DNA of 64,000 nt from Ruegeria profundi (GCF_001507545.1 NZ_LQBP01000007.1:62001-126000); one strand, 5' to 3'; positions 17,108 through 26,526 are shown, numbered from the stretch's first letter. Numbers and translations are program-made. Notes: generated from the letters alone by a model not told the origin.

Positions 17108-18754
17108 ATGGCCGAAATTGAACGCGAAGCGATGGAATATGACGTGGTGATCGTGGGTGCAGGCCCTGCAGGCCTGTCTGCGGCCATCCGTTTGAAGCAG
17201 CTGGATGCCGATCTGAACGTCGTTGTTCTTGAGAAGGGTTCGGAAGTGGGCGCGCATATCCTGTCTGGCGCGGTGCTTGACCCGTGTGGGCTTGATGCAC
17301 TGATCCCCGACTGGAAGGAAAAAGGCGCGCCGCTGAATGTGCCGGTGCATGAAGACAATTTTTATATGCTGGGTGAGGCGGGCCAAATCCGCATCCCGAA
17401 CTTCCCTATGCCACCGCTGATGAACAACCACGGCAACTACATCGTCTCGATGGGGAATGTCTGCCGCTGGATGGCAGAACAGGCCGAGGAGCTGGGCGTG
17501 GAAATCTTCCCCGGCATGGCGTGTTCGGAACTGGTGTATGGCGAAAATGGCGAGGTCAAAGGCGTCGTCGCAGGTGTGTTCGGGCTTGAGGCTGACGGCT
17601 CGATCGGTCCGAATACCGAGCCGGGCATGGAATTGCACGGCAAGTATGTTTTCCTATCAGAGGGCGTTCGCGGTTCGCTGTCCAAGGAAGTCATTGCCAA
17701 ATACGACCTGTCGGCGGGCAAAGAGCCGCAGAAATACGGCGTCGGCATGAAAGAGATCTGGGAGATCGACCCGGCCAAGCACAAGGAAGGCTCGGTCACT
17801 CACACGATGGGCTGGCCGCTGGGCAGCAACGCAGGTGGCGGGTCGTTCATCTATCACCTTGAAAATAATCAGGTCTATGTCGGTTTCGTGGTCCACCTGA
17901 ACTATAAAAACCCTTACCTGTATCCCTACATGGAATTCCAGCGGTTCAAGCATCACCCCATGGTGGCCGAGCTGCTCAAGGGCGGTAAGCGCGTCGCCTA
18001 TGGTGCGCGGGCGATCACCGAAGGTGGCTATCAGTCGATGCCCAAACTGGTTGCGCCGGGTGTGGCGCTGCTGGGGTGTTCGGCGGGTATGGTGAACGTG
18101 CCGCGCATCAAGGGCAATCACAACGCGATGCTGTCGGGTAAAGCCGCGGCAGAGGCCGCCTATGATGCCATCAAGGCCGACCGGTCGGGTGATGAGCTGT
18201 CCGCGTATGAGACTGACGTGCGCACCGGAGCGATTGGTGCCGATCTCAAAAAGGTCCGCAACGTCAAACCGCTGTGGTCGAAATATGGCCTCACCGCCTC
18301 GCTGGTGCTGGGCGGCATGGATATGTGGACCAACACGCTGGGCTTTTCGCTGCTGGGCACATTGGGCCACGGGAAGAATGACGCCGAAGCAACTGAGGAT
18401 GCCAGCAAGCATCAGCCTATCGACTATCCAAAACCCGATGGCACGCTGTCATTCGACCGTCTGACCAATGTCTCTTTCGCGATGACGAACCACGAAGAAA
18501 GCCAGCCTTGTCACCTGAGACTGGCTGACCCCGAGGTGCCCGTGAAAGTCAACCTGCCCAAGTTCGATGAACCGGCACAGCGCTATTGTCCGGCAGGTGT
18601 GTACGAGGTGGTCGAAGATGACGGTGATCCGCGGTTTGTGATCAACTTTCAGAACTGTGTTCACTGCAAGACATGCGATATCAAGGACCCGAGCCAGAAC
18701 ATCACCTGGACCACGCCGCAGGGAGGGGATGGGCCGAATTATCCCAACATGTAA
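17108..18754 (+). CDS. electron transfer flavoprotein-ubiquinone oxidoreductase
   Basis: This 548-residue inner-membrane-associated enzyme passes electrons from reduced ETF (fed by acyl-CoA dehydrogenases) to ubiquinone. Visible are the FAD-binding VVIVGAGPAGLSAAIRLKQ near residue 14, VLEKGSEVGAHILSGAVLDP near 42, GCSAGMVNVPRIKGNHNAM near 320 and the C-terminal ferredoxin-like [4Fe-4S] segment CPAGVYEV followed by NCVHCKTCDIKDP near 515. Length and order match ETF-QO completely. The 136 bp upstream show no gene. It complements the acyl-CoA dehydrogenase at 2515. Confidence 0.96.
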   Translation: MAEIEREAMEYDVVIVGAGPAGLSAAIRLKQLDADLNVVVLEKGSEVGAHILSGAVLDPCGLDALIPDWKEKGAPLNVPVHEDNFYMLGEAGQIRIPNFPMPPLMNNHGNYIVSMGNVCRWMAEQAEELGVEIFPGMACSELVYGENGEVKGVVAGVFGLEADGSIGPNTEPGMELHGKYVFLSEGVRGSLSKEVIAKYDLSAGKEPQKYGVGMKEIWEIDPAKHKEGSVTHTMGWPLGSNAGGGSFIYHLENNQVYVGFVVHLNYKNPYLYPYMEFQRFKHHPMVAELLKGGKRVAYGARAITEGGYQSMPKLVAPGVALLGCSAGMVNVPRIKGNHNAMLSGKAAAEAAYDAIKADRSGDELSAYETDVRTGAIGADLKKVRNVKPLWSKYGLTASLVLGGMDMWTNTLGFSLLGTLGHGKNDAEATEDASKHQPIDYPKPDGTLSFDRLTNVSFAMTNHEESQPCHLRLADPEVPVKVNLPKFDEPAQRYCPAGVYEVVEDDGDPRFVINFQNCVHCKTCDIKDPSQNITWTTPQGGDGPNYPNM

Positions 18755-18855
18755 GCAGAAAACCGGGCAGTGGCGGCGTCGTGAAAGCTGCGCCATTGCC
18801 TCTTGTCCGCCAAAGCCCTAGCTTGTTTCGCAGATAAGACTAACAAGGCAGTATT

Positions 18856-20571
18856 TTGGTGTTTTCTCTGGCTCGTCGCGCAACAGTCGCAGCACTTTTC
18901 ATTTCGTCATTTATGCTTCCGGCTGTGGCGGACACGGGGTCTGGTGCCTATCTGGCGGGCCGTCAGGCGATTTTCCAAAATGATTATGCGGCTGCCGAAA
19001 AGTTCTATGCGCAGGCTCTGAAAGCCGATCCTGAAAATCCCGCGCTTTTAGAAAGCGTTGTTGTCGCCCGGCTGGCCCTGGGTGAGGTAAAACGCGCCCT
19101 TCCCGTGGCGCAGGTGATCGAGAATATCGGCCTGAATAGCCAGGCAGCCCGCATGGCGATTGCCGCCAATCTGGTGGCAGACGATAAACTGGACGAATTG
19201 CTGGCCCGAGACCCAGAAACGCAGGGTGTCGGACCGTTGGTCGACGGGTTGATGCAAGGCTGGGCGCATATGGGTCGCGGCGCCATGACCAGCGCGATGG
19301 AGCAGTTTGACGCGGTTTCGACCGAAGACGGGCTGCGCGATTTTGCAATGTATCACAAGGCGTTGGCGTTAGCCTCGGTTGGCGATTTCGAAGGCGCGGA
19401 AGAGGTTTTTGCCGCAAACAACAATGCGGTCGCCCGCTTTTCGCGCCGCGCGGCTTTGGCCAGGGCCGAAGTGCTGTCACAACTGGATCGCAACGCTGAT
19501 GCCTTGCAGTTTCTTAATGACGTTTTCACCGCAGGCAGCGATCCGTCTATCGAAAGCTACGTGGCCCGTTTGACCGCTGGTGACAGGCTGCCGTTCACCC
19601 ATGTCCAAAACGCGCAGGATGGCATGGCCGAGGTGTTCTTTACTGTCGGTGCCGCGCTGAGCAACGAGGCGGCGCAGAACTATGTTCTGTTGTTTGTACG
19701 CACTGCCGTTTTCCTGCGCCCTGACCACGTTGATGCGATCCTGCTGAGTGCCGAGCTGTTGGATGCGCTAGAGCAATATGATCTGGCGGTGGAAGTTTAT
19801 CGAATGGTGCCTGCAAGCAGCAATGACTACCACGTCGCCGAACTTGGGCGGGCCGAAGTTCTGAGCCGGTCGGGCAAAAAGGACGCCGCTGCCGAAGTAT
19901 TGCAATCTCTGGCCAGCCAGAACCCGAACCTGCCCAGTGTGCATGTCGCCTTGGCGGATCTGCAGCGCCAGCAAGAGGAATACTCAAGCGCTGTTGTGTC
20001 ATATAACCGTGCTATCGAATTGACCGAAGACACCTCGGGCGGCAATTGGTTCCTGCACTATGCGCGTGGAATATCGCATGAACGGCTCAAGCAGTGGGAC
20101 CAGGCAGAGGCAGACTTTCGCCGCGCGCTGGAACTGAACCCGGATCAGCCTCAAGTGCTGAATTATCTTGGTTATTCGCTGGTCGAACGGCAGGAAAAGC
20201 TGGACGAAGCGTTGGACATGATTGAACGTGCCGTCGCCGCGCGGCCCGATAGTGGCTATATCGTCGACAGCTTGGGGTGGGTCCTGTTTCGTCTGGGGCG
20301 GTACGATGAGGCGGTCGAGCATATGGAGCGCGCGGTCGAGTTGATGCCGGTCGATCCGGTGGTAAACGACCATCTGGGTGATGTGTATTGGGCTGTGGGT
20401 CGCGCGCGTGAAGCGGAATTCCAATGGAAGCGCGCCCTCTCGTTCATCGATCCTGCTGACACAGATGGCGAGGCCGACCCGGAACGCATCCGCCGCAAGC
20501 TGGAAGTTGGGCTGGACGCGGTTCTGGCCGAAGAAGGCGCCGACCCGTTGAAGGTTGCAAATGGCAACTAA
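18856..20571 (+). CDS. exported tetratricopeptide-repeat protein
   Basis: The 571-residue protein has a signal peptide (ending about PAVADT) and then TPR helices through most of its length; clear repeats are at NDYAAAEKFYAQALKADPEN (residues about 41-60), KQWDQAEADFRRALELNPDQ near 415, EKLDEALDMIERAVAARPDS near 450 and GRYDEAVEHMERAVELMPVD near 485. A periplasmic scaffold role is likely; no partner is known. The start is uncertain: TTG 18856 and GTG 18859 are adjacent, with AAGG about 8 bp upstream. Its stop overlaps ispE by 11 bases, so they are co-transcribed. Confidence 0.88.
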   Translation: MVFSLARRATVAALFISSFMLPAVADTGSGAYLAGRQAIFQNDYAAAEKFYAQALKADPENPALLESVVVARLALGEVKRALPVAQVIENIGLNSQAARMAIAANLVADDKLDELLARDPETQGVGPLVDGLMQGWAHMGRGAMTSAMEQFDAVSTEDGLRDFAMYHKALALASVGDFEGAEEVFAANNNAVARFSRRAALARAEVLSQLDRNADALQFLNDVFTAGSDPSIESYVARLTAGDRLPFTHVQNAQDGMAEVFFTVGAALSNEAAQNYVLLFVRTAVFLRPDHVDAILLSAELLDALEQYDLAVEVYRMVPASSNDYHVAELGRAEVLSRSGKKDAAAEVLQSLASQNPNLPSVHVALADLQRQQEEYSSAVVSYNRAIELTEDTSGGNWFLHYARGISHERLKQWDQAEADFRRALELNPDQPQVLNYLGYSLVERQEKLDEALDMIERAVAARPDSGYIVDSLGWVLFRLGRYDEAVEHMERAVELMPVDPVVNDHLGDVYWAVGRAREAEFQWKRALSFIDPADTDGEADPERIRRKLEVGLDAVLAEEGADPLKVANGN

Positions 20572-21382
20572 GGCCTTTGCGCCCGCCAAGGTAAACCTGA
20601 CCCTGCACGTTACCGGTCAACAGGCCAATGGGTATCATGAGCTGGATTCGCTTGTGGTGTTTGCCGATGTCGGTGACACCTTGGAATTCTCACCGGGTCC
20701 CGATCTATCGATGGCCGTGATTGGGGAACATGCAGCCGGGGTGCCAGTGGACGGCCGGAACCTTGTTTGGAAAGCAGCCGAAGCCGCAGGTTGGACCGGG
20801 CATATCGTCCTGAACAAAGTGCTTCCCCATGGTGGCGGTATCGGTGGCGGGTCATCTGACGCTGCCGCGACCCTGCGGATGGCGACAGATCAGGGTGTGT
20901 CCGTCTCGTCGGAGGCGGCGTTGTCACTTGGTGCGGACGTCCCGGTCTGTCGGCTGGCGCGGGCGACCCGGATGCGAGGCATCGGCGAGCAGCTTGACCC
21001 TGTCACACTGCCGCCTTTGCCCGCCCTTTTGGTCAATCCGGGCGTCGAAATCCCGACAGGCGCGGTGTTCTCAGCCCTCGAAAGCCGGGAAAACCCGCCG
21101 ATGCCCATGGAAATACCATTATTTGAGGCCCCGGCGGATTGTGCCGAATGGCTTCGGCATCAACGCAACGATCTTGAGCCGCCGACAACGGGGTTAGCGC
21201 CTGACGTGGCCCGCGTGCTTGAGGCATTGTCCGACACGAAACACGCTCTGCTGTCCCGCATGTCAGGATCGGGGTCGACGTGCTTCGCGCTGTATCCCAC
21301 GATGAAAGACGCGCATTTCGCGGCTTACGAGATTGGTGCAGCACACCCGGACTGGTGGTGCCGCGCGGCGCAGCTTAATTAA
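20561..21382 (+). CDS. ispE: 4-diphosphocytidyl-2-C-methyl-D-erythritol kinase IspE
   Basis: IspE is the GHMP kinase of the MEP isoprenoid pathway, phosphorylating CDP-methylerythritol. The 273-residue protein has FAPAKVNLTLHVTGQQANGYHE at the start, the ATP loop LPHGGGIGGGSSDAAA near residue 90 and MSGSGSTCFALY near 235. ATG 20561 lies inside the preceding gene's end. Its 3' end overlaps the convergent polyprenyl synthase by eight bases, bringing two isoprenoid genes together. Confidence 0.95.
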   Translation: MATKAFAPAKVNLTLHVTGQQANGYHELDSLVVFADVGDTLEFSPGPDLSMAVIGEHAAGVPVDGRNLVWKAAEAAGWTGHIVLNKVLPHGGGIGGGSSDAAATLRMATDQGVSVSSEAALSLGADVPVCRLARATRMRGIGEQLDPVTLPPLPALLVNPGVEIPTGAVFSALESRENPPMPMEIPLFEAPADCAEWLRHQRNDLEPPTTGLAPDVARVLEALSDTKHALLSRMSGSGSTCFALYPTMKDAHFAAYEIGAAHPDWWCRAAQLN

Positions 21383-22376
21383 GGCGCGCGACCACGTAAT
21401 CAGCCAGATCACGCAGTAGCGTGCGGATTTCGTGATCAGGCAGTACCTGCAGCGCCGCCTTCGCTTTCTCGGCCCAATTGAATGCGTCTGACCTTGTGGC
21501 GTCGAGCGTGCCATACTTTTCCATCAGACCCAGCGCATGGTCCAGGTCACCCTCGTCTTGACGCCCCCTGCTTATGGTGCGTTCCCAAAAGGCATATTCG
21601 TCCGGTGTCGCTTGCGCTACGGCCTTGATCACCGGCAACGTCAACTTACGCTCGCGGAAATCATCCCCGACATTCTTGCCGGTGGTTTTGCTATCGCCCT
21701 GATAGTCCAGAAGATCGTCAGCGATCTGGAACGCGATGCCCAGGGCGTCACCATATTCAAACAGAGCCTTGACCTGATCCTCTGACGCCCCGGCGATGAC
21801 GCCACCCACCTCGGTTGCTGCTGAAAACAGCGCCGCCGTCTTGCCGCGCACGACTTGTAAATAGACAGCCTCATCCGTGCCCAGATCGGTGGCCGCAGTC
21901 ATCTGCAGCACTTCGCCTTCGGCAATTGTCGCCGATGCATTTGCCAAAATGTCCAAAACGCGCAGCGATCCGGTTTCAACCATCAATTGGAAGCTGCGGG
22001 AAAACAGGTAGTCGCCAACAAGAACACTGGATTTATTGTCCCACAAAAGGTTCGCCGTCGGGCGCCCGCGCCGCTGGGCGCTCTCGTCGACCACGTCGTC
22101 ATGTAACAGCGTCGCCGTGTGAATGAATTCAACCGTCGCAGCCAGACGTATGTGGTGGTCGCCCGAGTAGCCGAACAAGCGCGCCGTTGCCAATGTCAGC
22201 ATTGGGCGCAGACGCTTGCCGCCAGCCTCGACCAAATGCGCGGTCACTTCGGGAATGCGCGGCGCATGTTCCGAAGCCATACGCGTGCGGATCAGCGTGT
22301 TGACCGCATCCATTTCGCTGGTCAGAAGATCCGCAAGACGCTCATGCGGTTTCGTGATCGTGTCGGTATCCATCAC
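21375..22376 (-). CDS. all-trans polyprenyl diphosphate synthase (probably for ubiquinone side chain)
   Basis: The 333-residue enzyme has both aspartate-rich motifs of trans-prenyltransferases: LLHDDVVDESAQRRGRPT near residue 92 and FQIADDLLDYQGD near 217, plus GGKRLRPMLTLATARLFGY near 53. It elongates farnesyl or geranylgeranyl diphosphate with isopentenyl diphosphate. Rhodobacteraceae make ubiquinone-10, so a decaprenyl product is expected, but chain length is not read from sequence here. It is divergent from the DUF2007 gene by 53 bp. Confidence 0.93.
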   Translation of the reverse strand: MMDTDTITKPHERLADLLTSEMDAVNTLIRTRMASEHAPRIPEVTAHLVEAGGKRLRPMLTLATARLFGYSGDHHIRLAATVEFIHTATLLHDDVVDESAQRRGRPTANLLWDNKSSVLVGDYLFSRSFQLMVETGSLRVLDILANASATIAEGEVLQMTAATDLGTDEAVYLQVVRGKTAALFSAATEVGGVIAGASEDQVKALFEYGDALGIAFQIADDLLDYQGDSKTTGKNVGDDFRERKLTLPVIKAVAQATPDEYAFWERTISRGRQDEGDLDHALGLMEKYGTLDATRSDAFNWAEKAKAALQVLPDHEIRTLLRDLADYVVARLN

Positions 22377-22429
22377 ACTCCTGATACAAGGCTCGACTTT
22401 CAGCGCACCTTGCCCTTACATCCATCCCC

Positions 22430-22645
22430 ATGAAAGAACTTTTGCGCAGCACCGATCCGACGATCCTGGCCTTTGCTTCTGCCCTTCTTGAGGGTGAGGA
22501 TATAGACTGCTTTCAGATGGACGTAAATATGAGCATCCTCGAAGGTGGCATTGGCATCTTTCCGCGCCGCCTGATGGTGCGAACCGACGATCTTTCCCGT
22601 GCAGAGCGGGTCATGCGCGACAATGACATCCCGCTGGGCCGATGA
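22430..22645 (+). CDS. DUF2007 domain protein
   Basis: A 71-residue protein, MKELLRSTDPTILAFASALL then IDCFQMDVNMSILEGGIG and RRLMVRTDDLSRAERVM, matching the DUF2007 family of small predicted signalling proteins with a ferredoxin-like fold. It has no signal peptide. ATGA overlap with the downstream methyltransferase gene shows co-translation. The molecular role is not established. Confidence 0.87.
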   Translation: MKELLRSTDPTILAFASALLEGEDIDCFQMDVNMSILEGGIGIFPRRLMVRTDDLSRAERVMRDNDIPLGR

Positions 22646-23415
22646 GCCGATTCCAGGATAGTGACCTGACGTATAACGACTTTCTGAACGGGCGATTGCG
22701 CCTGTGGCAACCGCGTGCGGGTTATCGTGCAGGGGTTGATCCAGTGCTTTTGGCGGCTGCGGTTCCGGCAACGTCCTCGCACACTGTGCTGGAACTTGGC
22801 TGCGGCGCAGGGGCTGCCATTCTTTGTGTGTTGACGCGCGTGCCGGGCGCTAAAGGTGTCGGGGTTGAGTTGCAGCCGTCCTACGCCGATCTTGCGCGTC
22901 GCAATGCAGCTGAAAACAACCTGCCGATAGAAGTGGTTAAGGCCGACCTCAGCGCGCTTCCAGCGGATTTGAAACAACGCCAGTTCGATCATGTCATCGC
23001 TAACCCGCCCTATTACCGCGCCGGGGCACATAGCGGTGCGGCGGATCGGGGGCGGCGTATCGCGTTGGGAGAGGTTACACCGCTGGACACGTGGTTTGAC
23101 ACGGCCGCCAGACGTCTGGCTCCGCGGGGCCATCTACACATGATTCAGAAGGCTGACCGCCTGCCAGACATGTTGGCTGGCTGCGCGGGGCGCTTAGGCT
23201 CGGTCGAAGTTCTGCCATTGGCGGCGCGGGCAGGTCGCTCTGCTGAATTGGTGATTCTACGCGCCAGAAAAGGCGGAAAAGCAGCGTTTCGTCTGCACGC
23301 CCCATTGATTTTACACGCCGGAGAGCGTCACGATAAAGACGGCGAAAGCTATACGCCCCAGGTCGAGGAGGTGCTGCGTCACGGCGCCGCGATAAGCCAG
23401 TTTTTCTCAAAATAG
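22642..23415 (+). CDS. TrmN6-like tRNA1(Val) (adenine-37-N6)-methyltransferase
   Basis: The 257-residue SAM-dependent methyltransferase shows the LQPRAGYRAGVDPVLLAAAV-type opening (as LWQPRAGYRAGVDPVLL near residue 17), motif I VLELGCGAGAAILCVL near 50, and the N6-adenine catalytic motif VIANPPYYRAG near 118. This arrangement fits TrmN6/YfiC, which methylates A37 of tRNA1(Val). The exact substrate in alphaproteobacteria is inferred. It overlaps DUF2007 by four bases. Confidence 0.87.
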   Translation: MSRFQDSDLTYNDFLNGRLRLWQPRAGYRAGVDPVLLAAAVPATSSHTVLELGCGAGAAILCVLTRVPGAKGVGVELQPSYADLARRNAAENNLPIEVVKADLSALPADLKQRQFDHVIANPPYYRAGAHSGAADRGRRIALGEVTPLDTWFDTAARRLAPRGHLHMIQKADRLPDMLAGCAGRLGSVEVLPLAARAGRSAELVILRARKGGKAAFRLHAPLILHAGERHDKDGESYTPQVEEVLRHGAAISQFFSK

Positions 23416-23536
23416 GCATTAACCAGCCGAATTTGTCGGATTTATTTTAATTTCTGTGCGCCTGCAGCGTGACAGGGTGGAAACGATGTGTTCAAATTCT
23501 TACGTGAAACTCAGACACCAACAAAGGAGTATCGCC

Positions 23537-23701
23537 ATGAGCGTGAGCGCACACCTGACCGAACTGAAGAAAAAGCACGAAACCCTCGGTCTTGAAGTTG
23601 AACAAGCCCAACGCTCGCCTGGCATCGACGATCTCCACGTAGCTCAACTCAAAAAGAAGAAGCTTAGGCTAAAAGAAGAGATCGAGCGTTTGTCGAATTA
23701 A
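23537..23701 (+). CDS. YdcH (DUF465) family small protein
   Basis: A 54-residue, highly charged helical protein: SAHLTELKKKHETLGLEVEQ, DDLHVAQLKKKKLRLKEEIE. This is the DUF465/YdcH family, short coiled coils of unknown function that are common in alphaproteobacteria. AAAGGAG lies at the right distance before ATG 23537. The stop overlaps that of the convergent DMT transporter by four bases. Confidence 0.92.
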   Translation: MSVSAHLTELKKKHETLGLEVEQAQRSPGIDDLHVAQLKKKKLRLKEEIERLSN

Positions 23702-24564
23702 CGACGCAAACTTGCCCGCGCTGCAAGAGCAGCGCCGCCTGTAACCAAGACGGCTGCGATCGCCAATCCCCAAGATGGGGTGGCGATCCCGGCCACAACC
23801 AGGGCCAGAGTCGACAAAAGCGGCGCCGCGTAGGATGCAGTGCCCAGAATTTGAATGTCCCCCTGCTTCACCCCGATATCCCAAACATTGAACGCCAGCC
23901 CCACCGGCCCCAGACCCAGCGCCACGACCGAGGCCCAGCCATATCCGCTGTCTGGCCAGATGGTTTCTTCCAGGGTCAGATGCAGCGCGCCCGAGGCGAT
24001 GGCGGTGGCAATGCAGAATACGGCCACAGAACTGGTGGGCGTATGCCCCAATCGGCGCGACAGGACCGAGTAGCCTGACCATGTCAGCGCACATAGCAAT
24101 GCCAGTCCGTAGCCCGGCAGATATGCGGCCTGAAACCCTGTACTGCTGCCCCCGGCAATGATCACGGCGGCTCCGGTAAAACCCAGACACGCGCCGATCA
24201 GATGCCCGATACGCAGATGCTCCCCTGGCAGCAGTCCGGAAAACAAAACGATGAGCAGCGGCCAGAGATATGCGATCAACCCGGCCTCAGCCGCTGGGGC
24301 CATTCTCAGGGCAGAGAAGTACAGCGCGTGGTATCCGAACAAACCCACGGTTCCGAACAGGTACGTGCGCCAGCCAACAGAGCGCAATTGGCGCAGCCCG
24401 CCACTTGCCCATGTCCAGATCAAACCCAAAGTGCCCCCGATCGAAAAGCAAATGGTGTTGAGCAACAAAGGCGGAGTTGGGGTAGACCCAACCGTGAAAA
24501 GGGCCAGTAAGGACCATAACAAAACGGCCAGAAAGCCGATGCTTGTCGCCTGTGTTCTGGTCAA
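23698..24564 (-). CDS. EamA/DMT family exporter
   Basis: The 288-residue membrane protein has ten hydrophobic helices in two EamA repeats, with LFGYHALYFSALRMAPAAEAGLIAYLWPLLIVLFS in the first half resembling the aromatic amino acid exporter YddG. Substrate is not determinable. Its ATG overlaps the stop of the upstream LysR gene (ATGA), so regulator and transporter are co-transcribed, an arrangement in which the regulator often responds to the exported metabolite. Confidence 0.88.
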   Translation of the reverse strand: MTRTQATSIGFLAVLLWSLLALFTVGSTPTPPLLLNTICFSIGGTLGLIWTWASGGLRQLRSVGWRTYLFGTVGLFGYHALYFSALRMAPAAEAGLIAYLWPLLIVLFSGLLPGEHLRIGHLIGACLGFTGAAVIIAGGSSTGFQAAYLPGYGLALLCALTWSGYSVLSRRLGHTPTSSVAVFCIATAIASGALHLTLEETIWPDSGYGWASVVALGLGPVGLAFNVWDIGVKQGDIQILGTASYAAPLLSTLALVVAGIATPSWGLAIAAVLVTGGAALAARASLRR

Positions 24565-25508
24565 GGCGCTGTTACCTTTTCAACGGGGATGATTTCGAAT
24601 TCATCCGAGACATGTGCGGTTTTTTCGATCTCAGCCACGAACCAATCCCTGAACGCCGCGATCTGGGGCCGTTTTTCCGCGCCGGGAAGGCAAAGGAAGC
24701 GATACCGGCCTTTGGTTTCGATTGCTGTCTTAAAGGGCGCAACCAATCTCCCCTCGGTAATGTCTTTAAGGATCATCGAGCGGCGGCCCAACACCACCCC
24801 AACGCCCGCAAGCGCCGCATCAATCGCGTGATCGGCGTTGGAAAACCGCGCCCCATGTTCGGGGACGAATTCGATCCCGACCGCCCGAAACCAAGCAGGC
24901 CAATCGCAGGGCGGCTGCAGAAACGTAATTGAGTCGTCATGGATCAGGGGCGCATCTCTAAGGCTGTCGGGCGTTGGATATTGCGCGGCCAGTTCCGGCG
25001 TCATCACCGGGGTTTGCCATTCCTTGCGCACGGGCAGAGAATACAGCCCTTCGTCAGGGCCATCGCCAAAGCGGATAGCGACATCTACATCGTCGCGTTC
25101 CAAATCCATATTCCGCAAGGTGGCCGAGAATCTCAGGTCAATCTCGGGATGTTCTCTTGCGAATTCATACAGGCGCGGGGCAAGCCATTTCGCGGTCAGG
25201 GCTGGCCCTGCTGTCACGGTGAGGGTGGTGTCGTCACCTTGCCTTCGGGCGGCCTGCCAGGCGGATTGCAAGGCGGCAAACCCCTCGGCCGCGCCCGGAG
25301 CAAGGGCGCGCCCTGCTTCGGTCAGCTCAACCGCTCGGTTCAGGCGCCGAAACAGCGGACGCCCCAGATGCTCTTCGAGCGATTTGATCTGAAACGACAG
25401 GGCCGCAGGGGTGACGTGTAATTCCTCAGCCGCCTTCGCGAAGGACATATGCCGCGCAGCTGCATCAAAAGCACGCAAAGCGGTCAGAGGGGGGAGGGAG
25501 GCACTCAT
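24561..25508 (-). CDS. LysR-type transcriptional regulator, GcvA-like
   Basis: A 315-residue LTTR. The winged helix covers residues 5-65 with PLTALRAFDAAARHMSFAKAAEELHVTPAALS and SLEEHLGRPLFRR, the GcvA/AmpR-like opening. The remaining 220 residues form the periplasmic-binding-protein-like effector domain. It is the first gene of an operon with the EamA exporter and is divergent from a 36-codon ORF. Its effector is unknown. Confidence 0.92.
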   Translation of the reverse strand: MSASLPPLTALRAFDAAARHMSFAKAAEELHVTPAALSFQIKSLEEHLGRPLFRRLNRAVELTEAGRALAPGAAEGFAALQSAWQAARRQGDDTTLTVTAGPALTAKWLAPRLYEFAREHPEIDLRFSATLRNMDLERDDVDVAIRFGDGPDEGLYSLPVRKEWQTPVMTPELAAQYPTPDSLRDAPLIHDDSITFLQPPCDWPAWFRAVGIEFVPEHGARFSNADHAIDAALAGVGVVLGRRSMILKDITEGRLVAPFKTAIETKGRYRFLCLPGAEKRPQIAAFRDWFVAEIEKTAHVSDEFEIIPVEKVTAP

Positions 25509-25618
25509 CAGTAAAGAAATTCTTATGCGAAAGCCGTAGAAACCTCGTTTGTCAGCCTTTTAAAGCCAGATCATACTTTAAGCAAGTCAAACAAAATTAA
25601 ACTGAAAGGAATAAAGGC

Positions 25619-25729
25619 ATGATTGAAGTTTCCAGCAACTCTGCGATGGCTCGCGCCTTTCAGCGCGCACATTTGGAACGATCACGCGCGGTTGGCAACG
25701 CCTTGAAGTGGATATTTGGTTCCCGCTGA
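25619..25729 (+). CDS. small 36-residue basic protein
   Basis: The ORF opens MIEVSSNSAMARAFQRAHLE and ends WIFGSR, giving a short basic amphipathic helix with a C-terminal hydrophobic cluster. Support comes from purine-rich ribosome sites (AAAGGA and AAAGG within 15 bases upstream), its isolation between two minus-strand genes and a strong hairpin terminator 31 bases after its stop. It has no assigned family in my memory; such short Arg-rich proteins occur in Rhodobacteraceae. The alternative is that the transcript is a small RNA. Confidence 0.65.
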   Translation: MIEVSSNSAMARAFQRAHLERSRAVGNALKWIFGSR

Positions 25730-25760
25730 GCGTAGCGCGCGCGTTCTTACGGGATAAAAT

Positions 25761-25792
25761 GGGCCGGTCCACATGGACCGGCCCTTCTTTGT
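25761..25792. terminator. strong intrinsic terminator, probably bidirectional
   Basis: A perfect 10-bp stem (GGGCCGGTCC / GGACCGGCCC) with an ACAT loop at 25761-25784 is followed by TTCTTTGTT. It ends the small ORF on the plus strand. On the minus strand the stem is followed by ATTTTAT, so it also serves phaB, whose stop is at 25804. Confidence 0.85.
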
Positions 25793-25803
25793 TAATTTAG
25801 GTA

Positions 25804-26526
25804 TCAGCTAAAGAACTGTGCACCGTTGGCCGAAATGGTCGAACCGTTGATAAATTGCGAATCGTCCGAGGCCAGAAACGCCACGCAGCGCGCGATTTCC
25901 TCGGGCTCACCCAGGCGGCCAGCTGGAATCTGGCCGATGATGGCTTCACGAACCTTTTCAGGAACGGCCATCACCATCTCGGTCGCAATATAGCCCGGGC
26001 AGACCGCGTTTGCGGTAATGCCAGCGCGTGCACCTTCCTGCGCAAGCGACTTCACGATCCCCAAATCACCCGCTTTGGTCGCGGCATAGTTCACCTGGGC
26101 GAACTGACCCTTTTGGCCATTGACCGAGCTGATAACAATCACGCGGCCAAATTTCCGTTCACGCATGCCGGGCCAGACAGGATGGACGGTGTTGAACACA
26201 CCGGTCAGGTTGGTGTCGATCACCTGGTGCCACTGTTCGGGTGTCATCTTGTGGAAAGGCGCATCGCGGGTAATCCCCGCATTGGCAACCACGATGTCAA
26301 TCGGGCCAACCTCGGCTTCGACTTTTTCGATCCCGGCCTTCGATTCATCATAGTCGGCAACGTTCCACTTATAGGTGGCGATACCGGTTTCCTCGGTAAA
26401 CTTTGCGGCGGCTTCGTCATTGCCGGCATAGGTGGCTGCAACATTGTACCCTTCGGCCTTCAGCGCCTTTGAAATTGCTGCGCCGATGCCGCGGGAACCG
26501 CCGGTGACGAGTGCTGTACGTGCCAT
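25804..26526 (-). CDS. phaB: acetoacetyl-CoA reductase PhaB
   Basis: PhaB reduces acetoacetyl-CoA to (R)-3-hydroxybutyryl-CoA with NADPH for polyhydroxybutyrate synthesis. The 240-residue SDR enzyme shows ALVTGGSRGIGAAI near residue 4, VANAGITRDAPFHKM near 82 and the catalytic ISSVNGQKGQFAQVNYAATKAG near 135-155 (Ser, Tyr, Lys). The ATG at 26526 follows GGAGGAGTCCTCA-like purines. It lies downstream of phaA but a terminator separates the two, so it likely has its own promoter. Confidence 0.95.
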   Translation of the reverse strand: MARTALVTGGSRGIGAAISKALKAEGYNVAATYAGNDEAAAKFTEETGIATYKWNVADYDESKAGIEKVEAEVGPIDIVVANAGITRDAPFHKMTPEQWHQVIDTNLTGVFNTVHPVWPGMRERKFGRVIVISSVNGQKGQFAQVNYAATKAGDLGIVKSLAQEGARAGITANAVCPGYIATEMVMAVPEKVREAIIGQIPAGRLGEPEEIARCVAFLASDDSQFINGSTISANGAQFFS

